Source: Stylonectria norvegica
Taxonomy: Eukaryota > Ascomycota > Sordariomycetes > Hypocreales > Nectriaceae
Direction of reading: 5' to 3'
Length of the DNA stretch: 64,000 nt
NCBI GenBank assembly: GCA_014621405.1
Contig: JAANBC010000021.1
Span: forward strand, 62,001 to 126,000
Shown: positions 20,701 through 32,380 of the stretch, one piece after another
Layout of the letters: the number at the start of each line of letters is the position of its first letter
Position numbering within the stretch: position 1 is the first letter of the stretch
Notes under the pieces: generated by a model
Seen by the model: only the letters and a program-made list of their open reading frames with translations
Databases searched by the model: none
What the model was told of the DNA's origin: nothing
Made by a program: the position numbers and the translations under genes

Positions 20701-22613
20701 GTCGATCCGCCCAATTCGACAACGCGCCAATAGATACTTCGTTGAATCCCAGAAGGAATATCCTGCCCTTGTAAGCCTTGAAGCTCATGTAAAAGGCGTC
20801 CGCCACAACTCCATGCATAGATGCATCATCCTCATCAAGTTGCTCCACCAGGCTGTGCAATTGATTTGAAAACAAGTCGGCGTGGTATATATGTTTTTGC
20901 AGTAGATCAAATGCTTCCGTCATGCGCATGCTTCTGTCTTCGAGGACAATGAGCCTCTGAGATATGGTAAGCACTGTCAGAACCGAACGGCTCAGCCACT
21001 GAACAGCAACGATAGCTTCCTCACACTTCCATCGGCTGCGTGCTTTGAACTTAAACGACGAAGGCTGATCTTTATCCTCGCCAGGGATCTCATCGACGTC
21101 CAACACCGTCAAGACGTTAGACCAACAGTACGCCAGCTTGACTTTTGATATGTCACTGCCTGAGTAAGGGTCTGGAACTTTCAGCTTGACTGCAGGAAAC
21201 CAGGCTAGACACCCAGTCATTGCGCTGTGAGCTGGCACGTCTTTTGGTCGCGCGGACTTGTGTTGAGTTTGCGCCACCGGCGTCGTCGATACAATCACCA
21301 AAAGGTAGGGCGTTAACATGGCAGTCAACCCTATAGTATCAGTCGATCGCTCGATATTACCCAGCGGTAAAGGAGCGAATGCGAGAACGGTGCTTGGTTT
21401 CACCGTCTTCCCTGCAGGCGTTGGCGCATCTGGATAACGACCCAGTATTCTATGAGTCTTGACGGTCCTCCCGAAAGAACCGGTCCCTCTACTCGCCAAG
21501 TGTGAGAACGCCATCCCTCGGTCATCCGCCGACACTAGGGCTGTATGTCGGGTTCCCAGAAATCCGAGGTGCGTAATTGCGACGTTAGGTGCATGTCCAT
21601 CCATGGTTCGATTCTTGAGCTGCGCAGAGTCCAGATGCGGTATTGTCAGGAAAGGTCTCGAAGCTCGACCGGTGTCCCATGTAAAGATATTGCCATTTGC
21701 ATGTCCTCCTGCGACGGTGGAATGATCCGCAGATATGGCAATTGAAGTGATCGGACCAGACTCGACAGCTATACCCAATCAGTTCTAAACACAACTCATG
21801 CAGCAGCAACCTTACCTTTCGTCCCTGGCCCAATGATCATCTTCAGATTTTGGTTGTAATCAAACATTAACATTATCCCCTTCGAAGTCCCTAGGACTAT
21901 CAACGCTGATACCGCTAAACACGTGGGCGACCCAAAGTTGCGTCTTCCCGCCTCGGAGAATACCTGCCCGTTCAGCTTCCGTAGTCGAGTCCATCGGACT
22001 ACCTCCCATGGCGGCGTCGGCGTGTCTGTGTCAGCTTGGTCAAGCAGGAACTGCGAGCTGAGTGACACATTCCGGCTGTGGCTAGAGAGGAAGGCCGGAG
22101 AAGATGATCGCGGAGTGTGGATCGTCGAGGAAGATATTCGCGATTGGAATCGTCGATCGAAGGGACGAAATGAGGGCGTCGGACTGCTGAGGCCTGGGCG
22201 CGATGCGACAGAAGGGAGAACACTGCTCCCGGGAGAAGATATGAAGGAGCCCTATGTTTTGTCAGTCGATTCGGGAGTGAACCTCTCTCTAGACATACCT
22301 GAATGGAAGGCGTGTCGTCTGGCCCCGACATTACGGAATCCACGGGACTTCCAGCTCTCTTGGGTGGGGCGTGTACTGAGCTCTCCCCTAATGAGCTCAC
22401 GTCGGAGCTATCCTGCTGTTGTTCCTGTAGAATCTCGCGGTACCGATTCGCCACAGAGCCATTTCCGAGCTCAACCGGCGTCGGGTGATCCTCCATCTCC
22501 TGCTCCACCATTTGAACCACATCGAGCCCGGCGTCGTCGTGGGCTTCTTTTATCGTGTCGCCATCTTCCGACTCCACGTCCCTCGTGGGGACCAAATCTT
22601 CTGAATCGGCCAT
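17777..22613 (-). CDS. VPS8: VPS8, CORVET tethering-complex subunit
   Basis: Rab5-effector subunit of the CORVET complex, which tethers early endosomes. Three exons, 22613-22299, 22251-21816 and 21768-17777, give 1580 aa; both introns have good sites (GTATGT...CTGAC...CATAG; GTAAGG...TATAG). The N-terminus is Ser/Pro-rich. A WD40-like beta-propeller spans roughly residues 180-600, with typical blades such as CLAVSALIVLGTSKGIMLMF and GGHANGNIFTWD. A long alpha-solenoid follows. The last 120 residues contain a RING variant: C1458-x2-C1461, then a long insertion, C1547-R-H1549-x2-H1552-x2-C1555, and a final C1576-P-I-D. The last expected cysteine is thus an aspartate and the protein ends two residues later. 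The size is in the usual range for filamentous fungi. Confidence 0.92.
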
Positions 22614-23103
22614 TGCGCCGAGCCTTCCATCACTGCATCCGAAAGGCTATTGCGACAGGATCATGGCCCGTGTAGCCCGGCGGAGGTGGTTCCAGAGGGA
22701 GCTTGCTGGTTGCGATAAGGCAGCGGTATGTACAGCTTCCGCAGCTGAGGGGTGCGCTCCTTCGAGGCTGTGAAAGACTTCGTTCCGGCGGATATGTTCG
22801 GGGGAGGGAAAAGCAGTCTATATGATCTCCGTTAAGGTAGAATCCACATAAGACATTCGGGAAGCAGCTCGTAGATGCGGTGCAGCATGGGTCGAGCTGT
22901 GTAGTTCATATGCAGCCCAATTCCCAGGCGGCGGAGCAGTAACGTGGCGGGACGAGGATTATCCGGTCCACAGCGATGGAGCAAGGTACTAACTGTGACG
23001 TCGGTTGGTGTCAATTCAAGGGTCCCAGCTTCAACTTATCAAACACGCGACGAACTGGTACCGAGGCGCAAAGGAACGTATTTGTACACTTGTCGCAGTC
23101 AGA
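22614..23103. promoter_or_regulatory. Divergent promoter region, VPS8 and GPALPP gene
   Basis: VPS8 starts at 22613 on the minus strand and the GPALPP-type gene at 23104 on the plus strand, so this 490-bp stretch should hold both promoters. No individual site is claimed. Confidence 0.5.
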
Positions 23104-24033
23104 ATGTCTTCGTTTGGACCCCAAATGCCATCGCAGGCACCAAAACGAAAAAGAACATCGAAGGAGGGGCCATCACCACCAAGCAAACACCAACGCAGTG
23201 AATCCCCAACCAAGAATCAGTCCGAGATAGACCTCGAGGATTCCGACGACGACGACTACGGCCCCAGCGCACCCGCAGCATCCAAACCGCCAGCAGCCGG
23301 GCCATCATTACCGCCTAGTAACCAGGACGAGATCGGCCTGAACTCCGACTCTGACTCAGACACCGGTCCAGCACCACCGCCCATCAGCATGGGCCCTCCA
23401 CCTCGTCCCGCCGCCGTCACCACCCGCCCCGTCGCAGACGATTCCTCCTCTGATTCAGACGACGACTACGGCCCCGCGCCGCCCAGCGCATCCAATGCCA
23501 ACAAGCCCTCCATCGGACCGCAGCTGCCGCCCGCGCCTGCAGCTCCCCAGCGCGATGAGTGGATGCTCGTGCCGCCACCCGACTCGTCCTACACGGAGCG
23601 CGACCCGACCAAGATGAAGAACCGCAAGTTCGCCTCCAAATCTTCCTCCGGGTCCACGGCCGTCTCGTCCATCTGGACGGAAACTCCCGAGGAGAAGCTC
23701 AAGCGGCTAAAGGACGCGGTGTTGGGTCGCGAGGACAAGACGCAGGAGGCGGCGGAGAAAGGCCACGGGCGCAGCAAGGAGGAGATGGAGCGCCAGCAGA
23801 GGATCGCGGCGAGTATTGAGGCAAGTCGAGGGAAGAGCTTGTATGATCAACACCAGTCGACGAGGGACAACAGCAAGGAGAAGGTGGAGGAGGAGGATGA
23901 TCCGAGTAAGAGGGGCTTTGATAGGGAGAAGGATATGGCGTTGAGTGGGAAGATTGGGACGGCGCAGCGGAGGGAATTGATGAATAAAGCTGCCAACTTT
24001 GGTGGCAGATTTCAGAAGGGATCCTTTTTATGA
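23104..24033 (+). CDS. GPALPP/DUF3752 nuclear protein
   Basis: Intronless gene for 309 aa starting at ATG 23104; the frame extends upstream without an ATG. The N-terminal half is disordered and repeats the unit acidic/Ser run + DDDYGP + Pro-rich + GPxLPP: GPSLPP, GPQLPP and related GPAPPP and GPPPRP. This is the hallmark of GPALPP1-type proteins. After residue 155 comes the conserved DUF3752 domain with EWMLVPPPD, KNRKFASK, SSIWTETPEEKLKRLKD and the C-terminal tail KAANFGGRFQKGSFL, where GGRF..G.F is a typical family ending. The function of the family is poorly known; a nuclear or spliceosome-linked role is inferred. Confidence 0.85.
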   Translation: MSSFGPQMPSQAPKRKRTSKEGPSPPSKHQRSESPTKNQSEIDLEDSDDDDYGPSAPAASKPPAAGPSLPPSNQDEIGLNSDSDSDTGPAPPPISMGPPPRPAAVTTRPVADDSSSDSDDDYGPAPPSASNANKPSIGPQLPPAPAAPQRDEWMLVPPPDSSYTERDPTKMKNRKFASKSSSGSTAVSSIWTETPEEKLKRLKDAVLGREDKTQEAAEKGHGRSKEEMERQQRIAASIEASRGKSLYDQHQSTRDNSKEKVEEEDDPSKRGFDREKDMALSGKIGTAQRRELMNKAANFGGRFQKGSFL

Positions 24034-24708
24034 TACCCCATGGCAGATAGTAAAAGACGTGTGTCTTCATCCTGACTTGAACATGCATACTTATGAAAGA
24101 CTAGCAAAACGGCCGAGTTAATCGATTCAACATTGGACAGTAGTCATTGGCAAGAAACATCTTACAGCACCAGCTGGATTGGCAAAGGACGCCAGCCAAG
24201 GACGCCAGCCAATGTTGAAACAAATATGTCATTGTTCAACTCAGATATCGAAGATGCCCTGTCACCAAACTCCGCCGCTCCATTTCCTTCCCAGCTGAGA
24301 CCGAGTTTTTCAGCCTAAATGCAAATAATACCTCCCGTCTTACAAGTTCACAGCACTGCAAAGAGCAAGCATCCATCCAGGGCTATCCTTGCTCCCTCCC
24401 ACAGCACAGGGTCCTAGTCAGCAATCCTCCACTGCCCTATATAGGCTATATATAGCCATCCACAACCACGACATCGGCGCAGCGACGCACGTGGTTCTCT
24501 CACCTCGCTCTCCAGTCGTATTCCTGGTACCCGCGTCAAGATATAGTAATGCCATCTCGTAATGCATGAAATCAACGGTCTGTGTATAGGTGTAAAGCTT
24601 CGTCAGGAGATGTGCCAACGGCTCAATGTTGGGAAATGAGAGGTAGAAATCGCTAATGAACATGACAAGCCCATCTTATAATAGTAAGACAATGCAGAGT
24701 ACGTCGAA
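24034..24708. other. Convergent 3' intergenic region
   Basis: 675 bp between two converging genes. A short direct repeat (GGACGCCAGCCAA, two copies at about 24187-24212) is present. No gene is supported. Confidence 0.45.
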
Positions 24709-26132
24709 TCAGGGCGTGGTAGTAGCTGCCGGACGAGCCTGAGCCTCAAGTTGTGATGGAGTCACGGCGGCGGTGTCAGGGGTTGCGCCGGTTGTCTCCA
24801 TAGGTTGGGCACCCCTGCCTCTCACATTTCGAAATACTGCACGTAGGCGACTTATTCTGGGTGCACCCGACGTCGTCTCAGTAAGAGCGCTCTCTTGAGC
24901 ATACGGAAGATTTCTTGATGGCTCCACATTCGGCTGTCGTGCTGACCGGCTGCGGCGATAACCAGCGCTGGGAACCTGACCAGGGGCTGGCGTCGGCTCC
25001 CGGTTACCAAACCATACGCCTCGTAATCCAGCGGGAAGGTTGACGCGGTTGTTGCGAGAGGAGAAGTTGGGGGTGTTGGGTCCGATACCTTCGCCCGCCT
25101 CGGCAGGAGCTCTAGGCTTAGGTGTGTAGTAGTCGGCCTTACATAGCGGGCAGCATGCACGACGGCTAGTTAACCAAGGGTCGACGCAAACAGCATGGAA
25201 CGCATGACCGCAGGTCAGACCACGAACATCATCGTCATCCTCCAAGGTATCGATGCAAATAGCGCAGGTGTCCCCAGGATCGCCCAAGCAGTCCGGTGGT
25301 AGGGCAGCATCGATATGATCATCTTCGTCCTCGGTGTCCTCACTCGCGATCCGCTTTAGCTCGTTCGGTCTCGTAGTCTGTGTGGTGGTCTCGTCTGAGG
25401 ATGTCTGTCCAGCTTCGGTAGGTAAGGTCGATAGGTCTTTCGGCTTTTCGAGATCCATCGTATTCGTAGATTCTCCGCCAGTCTTTGCGGATCGCTCAGC
25501 ACCAGTAGAAGGCCGTCCGTCGATGGAATCCCGATCCTTGACGGAAAAGTCGGGCACGATACCATCGACGTCCCGGACGCTGTTGGCTCGGCTCGGTGGC
25601 GTGGAAACGCCGCCAGCTGTCGGCAGACCCTCCTTTGCACGGTTCGAAACCCAAGCCTTGTACTTCATCATGGGGAACTTGTCATTTACTTCGTCCATTG
25701 TCATCAACTTCTTTTCACGACGTCGTCGGTGGGGTCGCGGCATGTTGTCGAGAAGTACGGGATCGCCTTCCTCATTCATCCTAAGTGCGCGGTTGCGGGC
25801 GTTGTATCGGAAACAGTATTTCACTCCAACGATAATCCTATAAACGAGGTTAGACGGAGGTTTTATACCTCAACCCGCCAACCAGCCGCGAAGCCAGGGC
25901 GGGTATGACGGATGTCTCACCAAAGATTCGTGAAGACAACACCGAAGCCGAGAGCAACGAAGAACAACAGAGGCGAGCTGGAGCCATTGTCATCCTTCTT
26001 GCCAGTTCCGTCTGTAGCGGCGCCCGTTGAAGTCTCAGCGGGAGCAGAAGTTGTAACGGTGGACTGGTCTATTCCGGCTGCCCTGACGACGACGTGAGTG
26101 ACCTCGGCGAGGACCTGATCAATAACGGCCAT
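24709..26132 (-). CDS. Membrane-anchored RING-H2 ubiquitin ligase
   Basis: Two exons, 26132-25921 and 25837-24709, give 446 aa. The intron (donor GTGAGA, branch CTAAC, acceptor TATAG) splits a Trp codon inside the membrane segment; splicing yields one helix, PLLFFVALGFGVVFTNLWII, near residues 53-75. The N-terminal 50 residues are Thr/Ala-rich and probably lumenal. A short basic stretch (residues 105-115, HRRRREKK) marks the cytosolic side. The RING-H2 finger at residues 262-303 has the ligands C262, C265, C280, H282, H285, C288, a Cys near 299-300 and C303 (CAIC...CGHAFH...CPLC). The C-tail is disordered and Pro/Arg-rich. The family is E3 ligases of endosomal or vacuolar/Golgi membranes; the target is unknown. 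Confidence 0.85.
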
Positions 26133-29100
26133 CTTTATATTGGTCGACGGGCGAGAACACAGTGTGCGTAATGGTGTGTTGGCTCGGATTGACTCGTTGG
26201 ATACCGTACGGAGACCATGGATTGTCGGAACGTGGACTTGTCGCGAGACGGGGTGCGGGAGGTGCGGGCGACGGTCGGGCGAGGTTGGAGACTGTTGCTG
26301 GACGCAGAGCGCAGGTACCCGGGCCGATCTTTATCTTGTCGGACGACCACGATCGACGTCGGCGAGTCTGGAATTTGGAATCTGACAGCCTCGCGTCTCG
26401 TGGCTTAGTTCCTGGCAATATTTGACCGTGATGAAGGCGGCCAGTATAGATTGCGAGGGTTCCGCGGGACGGCGAGCGGGACGATGGTGAGCAGGTGGAG
26501 TGGACAAGGGAAAAGAGGAGAGTGAGAGCGACTTGGACGAGGAAACGGAAGGGTTATGGGGGTTATGGGGGGGCGAGGCCCCGGGGGCTGCGGTAGCGTG
26601 CTGGTGGGCTGTAGCGCTGTAGCGCTCCAGTGTGATGGATAGTCCCCGCCAGCAGCCCAGAGGTGGACTAGCGGTCCGTCCACTAGATAAGTAGGTGGGG
26701 TGGAGTTCGAACCGAGCCTGGATAGCGGATACCTAGAGGGGGATAGCGGGACGAGCTGCGAGCGTGGCTAGCACTGTGCAAGGGCACCTATCCTGGATAA
26801 GGTAGTTCCCCTCTGACTCTGTTATTCTGCTGCCACCTTGTAGCATGTAAGAGCACTCTTGGTTGTTGGCTTATGTTCTTCCTAGCTGCCCACTCGGTGC
26901 TAGCCCATGATGGTGGCGGTGCTGTCGGGTCGGGTATGTGATGTGCCCTGCGTCTTGACCCTGGACGTGGGCGTTGCTGAAGTGGGCGGCTGGGCGCTCG
27001 CTGAGGTTGGGCGCTTCCACTTCAGCTGCTAGTCGTCGGGGGCTGGCCGTCTTGGGCCTTTGGACTGGAGGAAGGGGGTGCTGGTTGGTTGAGAACTTCA
27101 GACTCTCTATTGTTCCAAGTGGGAAAATGCGTATCCTGGCGAACAGTTAGTTACATGTAGGTTTGCTGCCGCATTATTGTAGTCGACGGTTTGACTGACT
27201 CAAACTCACCAGAAGCCAAACTACCCATATGTACGTTGATGAACTAGTACTACGGGACGAGCTTCGGTGGTACAACACACGAATACATTGTTAGACACAC
27301 GAAGGAATATTGCACATCATTACTGTGAGTCAGTACGCCCAGAATTTTCCCTTTTGGGTATTCGAGTATTTCCCTTTCTCAGTGACCAAATGCCGGTAAT
27401 ACCGGAGGCGGACGGGACGACAACGGTTCGAGAGATCTACGTAGCGAAACGAGCCACTTGGATAACCGTCATGCATTCTAGTTTAATTCTAGACGGCTTC
27501 CTTACATGTGTCAGACGCATTCTTTTCCAACGGCCTATTCACATGTGCTGGTGCACTGGGATCCAATTCCAAATGGCGGTGATGCACTGAGAAATCCAAT
27601 GCCAAGTTGATGATGCTGAACCTGAACCACTCAACACGCGCCTCTCTGCGACCAACCTGGAACTCATCGCCCCCATCATGGATATCGCCCCCTGCTGCTC
27701 GTGCGCCCCAGTCGTGGATCAATGCAGCATCATGGATAGCGGGCATCAATCCCATCTGGTATCCATGGATGTCTCACGGATCCTCCGTCGCCCGGTCCAT
27801 CCCAGAAATCCCTAACTTAGTGACTTGAAACAAAGAGCGCATCGATCTTTCACTCACAGCGCCCATTATCTGGAGTGTTGCATCAATCATACAGTACCGG
27901 GCGACAATAGAAGGCAAGCTATCAACGATATTCGTGAGGGGGGCGCTTTCGGGGCTTGAACCAGTTGCAGCGCGCCGCAGCGGCAAGGCGCTTGACGTGC
28001 GCAAAAAGCTTGTCTCGTCTCGTCCCACCGGACTTCCGTTCCGGGTGTGGTGCCCGGGGTCGGAGTTGAGATTCCAGAGGTTCTAGATCCCGACCTTGCT
28101 ACGCTTTCGCTGCCATTTTGCATCAACCGCTGCGCTGCCGCTCAAACTCATTCACGGATGCTGCCGCTATGCGTCTTGCTTAAGGTACTGGGCAGGGGTT
28201 TGTGGCGGCCTGTGTTTCGCGGTTTATCCGAATTGGGTTTCGTAACGTGGCCGGCGCTTCCACCGTGACCGTATGAGACGGATGGAGCATAAAGAAGAAA
28301 GCTTCTGGTTAGGTGGTCGCGGCTTCCTTCATTCAGCTTGGAGTTCCATCCTGAACACACATTTGGACCATGGGCTTTCACTTATCAACTTGGCAAGTCT
28401 CATAATACTGATTGACATTGGATCCAATCTATAACTCCAAAGTTCCAAATTCCTCGGATCCCCCGTCGACACGCTACGAGCTGGTGCGACGGCTCACCTT
28501 ACCTTAGCTTCACAAGCCATCATAGTATTCTTCAGTACCATCCTGTTCCCCAGCCGGAATATGACTGAGCCGCCTACATGTACATTGGATGCTAACACTA
28601 CGCATGTACGAATACACCACGCCACCCTTCATTCCCGTCGCGGATTTGCGCGTCCCAAGCAACCGGCCTCGTCTGTAGGAACAGGAGGTTTCACACCTTG
28701 ACGGGCCTGTTCGGAGACGACCCTGCGCGTTGATCAAACAAGGGGCACTTGCACCGACGCGGGATCTGACCCCGCTGACAAAACACCAAGGAGCAACAAT
28801 CAAGGAGCAACGAAGGAAGAGGCTGTGACCGAGTGAGCATTGCATGACGGCCGTCGCCAACGTGCAAGTCGAAACAGTACATCTCGACGTCTTTCCGCAC
28901 GGCGTTTTAGCGCCGAATTTAGCTTGAGGAGTGCATCGAGTGTGTGTGCTGCGTGCCGCTTCGTGGTGCTGGGTGTTCTTCGCCTCATCCACTTGCTCGC
29001 GCTGCTTCTGAACTCAAACGCTGACGACGGCTGCGGAACATTGGTTGACCTAGGTGTGCGCTTTCATCGTCGTCATTGGAGGAGCAAGGTCTTCCCTTTG

Positions 29101-30599
29101 ACACAGCCTTGCTGTTGTCCATGGAGCGGCGAATCAGATAAGTTGTTTGTTGTGCGCCAGATTTTCCCACACCTCGTAAAGGCGGAAGACCCGGCCACTT
29201 CGGCTGCAACGGGAATTCGTACATATGGCTCGTTCACCTGCTGCTGGCATCCATTCTGACGACTTTTTTATCAAGCCTCTTTGCTTTCTCCGTGGCCGGC
29301 GCGACATATTTCCCCACCGGTAGTTGAGTTTGAGTCAAGGGAGGGGGCCTATGATGACGCTATCATGCTCCATGTCAGAAGACCATCTGATGACCCCGGC
29401 GCGGTTGAAACTCGCATCATGGCCCGGCTCCCTCGGCCCCGGTGATATCTCAACACAGCTTTCGGAGACAGGCGATCCTTTTTGGGCATTTGCAGAGAAT
29501 GCTGCCTTTGCAGAGACTGCATTTATGGTTTGATAACGTTATTAGTCTTGACCCTGGATGAACTTTGAAATCATCCACATGTCACGGTGCGTAACCGACA
29601 ACCGTTCTTGCTAATTGTCGTGCCTGGTGCCTCGCCAAATAAGCCTCGCATCGCCAACAGTTGTGCGGCGCGGTATCGTCCGTCCGAGGTCCTCACAAGC
29701 CACTTAATTACATCGTTTACATGTGCATTGGATGTTTTCGTCTCTATGTAGCCGTGCACATAGCCCTCACCTCCGATCTCACGACTTGGCTTGCATCCAA
29801 GAGACCATGCGTATCAACATCTAGATAATGGTAATATCACGGCTCATAAACAGTAGGCTGCTACCGTAATTCAATCCATGTCAATAAAACTTTCCCTTCT
29901 TCTCCTCATCGGCAATAAGGCAGGGATAGGCCGACGTCGCATCTCAACGTCGTCATGAACTCTGGCGACGAGCCTTTACCTAAGTAGTATCGACAGTGTC
30001 GATCACCTCCCGCAACGATTACTAACTCGCCGTGTCTACGAAGTACCTACCAGTACTACTGTACGTATCTAATTCTGTCGCATTAACCAAAACAAGCAAA
30101 CAAATCAGAGCTCAAAACACTATCATGAGCCTAAGAATATCCATCTCGCCCGTTTGGTCATGGCTCTTCACCTTAAGCCCCAGATACTTAAGTGGGGCAC
30201 CTACGTATAATTGATATTGAAAGTAGCAAACTGCTTCGTGCCTTCCCCACGCTCACTTTACCACTTTACGGTTCACCAATCCTCCAGCTGCCAATCCTCC
30301 CAATCCCCCCACCTAAACCTCCCATCCCAGCAACTCCGCCTACATACGCACGCCGGGTAAAAAGATACCGAAGCAAACAACCAGCTCCAAACGGCGGCCG
30401 CTCACTAGTAATACGCTCCTAGCTCCCAGCGATTACTAGGTTGCTTCTGCAAAACGAAGCTCCAGCAGAGAAGAAAGCAACAAAGCTAGTACCATAGAGC
30501 TGCACTGCGCCCCCTCTTCGACCTTCATCCTTGATACCTACCTACCTATTCGTACTTACTACTACCTACCCCAAAACCCCGCGCCCTCGGATCTAGACA
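26133..30599. other. 4.5-kb region without a firm gene
   Basis: The left 600 bp should be the promoter of the RING-H2 gene and is G/C-rich with a GGGGTTATGG run near 26555-26570. The right 600 bp (30000-30599) is C/A/T-rich and should be the leader and promoter of the cyclophilin gene. The middle holds several short open frames on both strands, the most interesting near 27489-28123 on the minus strand, but none can be tied to a family. I found no tRNA, 5S rRNA or transposase match by eye. Confidence 0.4.
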
Positions 30600-31623
30600 A
30601 TGCCGCCCACGCAGCTCCCGGACTCTGGGAACCCGCTGTGAGTATTTCCGCTGTCCCCTTCCGTCGTGCATGACTTCCAATGCAGTCTAAGCTGGGGGGG
30701 CGGTGTTTGCCGGCCCGTGTGGACGAGCATTGAAAGATCATGAGCTGACATTTCCCAGCGTCTTCTTCGACATCACGCTAGGAGGTTAGTCTGCCCGTCT
30801 CCGTCTCCGTTGGAAACTATCCGTCCGCCGAAGGCTTCGGGGAGGAGTATCAGGAGCACGTGATACCCTTGAGAGTCAATATCGTGCATCACCCCATGTA
30901 GACACAACGAAGAGCACTGTCCCCGCTATAACGCCCTCGATGCCCTCAGTTTCACGGGCTATACTTACCAGCACCGTGCTCACACCCGTTCTCTAGGAGA
31001 ACCTCTCGGCCGCATCACCTTTGAGCTCTTCAAAGATGTCGTTCCCAAGACGGCCGACAACTTTCGCCAGTTCTGCACCGGCGAGTCCAAGAACTCTGCC
31101 GGCCGGCCCCAGGGCTACAAGGGCTCCAAGTTCCACCGCATAGTGCGTCCCTAAGTCCCTCCCCACAATCCCTATCCTCTCACTTGTTTAGAAGCCATGG
31201 ATGTTTGACTGACACAAGACGGGTCTCGACAGATCCCCAACTTCATGTGTCAGGGAGGTGACTTCCTGAACGGCGACGGCACGGGCTCGACGTGTATCTG
31301 GGGCTTCAAGGCTTTTGACGATGAGAACTTCGTTCTGAAGCATGACCAGCCTGGCCTGCTCTCCATGGCAGTATGTATTTACGCCCTTTTTCATCATCTC
31401 TCCCGCTCTAACACCACCTCAGAACGCCGGACCAAACACCAACGGCTCCCAGTTCTTCATCACCACCGTTCCCACTCCCTTCCTCGACAACAAGCACGTC
31501 GTCTTTGGCAAGGTCTTCGACGGCATGGACGTCGTCAAGAAGATGGAGGCCACCAAGACAGGCTACCGCGGCAAGGACGTTCCCAACATGGACGTCGTCA
31601 TCTCCCAGTGCGGCGAGATGTGA
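30600..31623 (+). CDS. Peptidyl-prolyl cis-trans isomerase, cyclophilin H type
   Basis: Cyclophilin that catalyses prolyl isomerisation; CypH-type members associate with the U4/U6-U5 tri-snRNP. Five exons, 30600-30637, 30759-30784, 30997-31142, 31233-31370 and 31423-31623, give 182 aa. Exon 2 is only 26 nt, so the gene is easily mis-annotated. Visible signatures are the N-terminal strand VFFDITLGGEPLGRI, the DNFRQFCTGE helix with the catalytic arginine, FHRIIPNFMCQGGDF with the catalytic FMCQGG core, then NGDGTGST, PGLLSMANAGPNTNGSQFFI and the C-terminal QCGEM. There is no signal peptide, which argues against the secretory cyclophilins. Assignment to CypH (CYP3) rather than CypA rests on the FCTGE-SKNSAG insertion-like loop and the STCIWG-KAF segment. 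Confidence 0.9.
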
Positions 31624-32380
31624 GCCCTCGACGTCGGACAACTAAGGGGGAAACCGGTGTGACGTAGTTTCAAGATCGGACAGTCAGAGGGGAAAAACAA
31701 GGGGTAAAATATATGTTTGGCAGGAGACGTATGAGGGGTTGAGGTAGATACCCGCCGGAATTCATCGAAACTCACTGCGTTTGTCGGTGATTTCTCCCCA
31801 GTTGTGTTTCGTGTCACGGTTTGGTGGACAGAGTGACTGTGTGTCGTTGTAGTTGTTGAGTTTGCTTTGTCTGTGAATCACAGCACAGGTTTCATGCGAC
31901 ACCATTCTATCATAGTGAGCCGTATTGCAGTCACGAACAATAGGCACATTTCAAAGCACAGGCAATCTTATTCAAAGCAATGTAGTTGATTCAAAGACTA
32001 GCTCCGAAATCCATCTAACCAGATCCATGCATCCATCGATCGACGCGCAAGTAAAGAAAGGCAGAAGATTCGCGCCAGAAGCGATCAACTCTCAAGAGAA
32101 AGAAAGAAGGACAAAAAAGTCCAGTTAAACAATGGTATCAAAGTATCCAACGCCGTATATGCCCCTCCATCCCCGTCCCCCCGTTTTTTTTTTGGTATGA
32201 CCGTGTGACCGTGTTCCCAATTCGCCCGCCAACCGAAAGTGCGCAATGAAGGCATCGTGTCTATGTACCGGAGTGAAGAGAAGGGGCGCGTATGTACCCG
32301 AGGGCTAAAGATATCTTATTGGTGAACGACGGGCCGTTGGCTGTGTTGAACTGCGAGACAGACCGAGGCGGGTGCACTAT
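31624..32380. other. Convergent 3' intergenic region
   Basis: Lies between the ends of the cyclophilin gene and the secreted protein gene. It includes a run of ten T at about 32182-32192. No gene is supported. Confidence 0.45.

Noticed and set aside
26695..26730. GTTCGAACC resembling a tRNA B box
   Set aside because: The flanking bases do not form a T-stem and no A box lies at the right distance on either strand.
28510..28992. 160-codon minus frame with many Cys
   Set aside because: Begins with GTG, not ATG; Cys are irregular and the plus strand is equally open.
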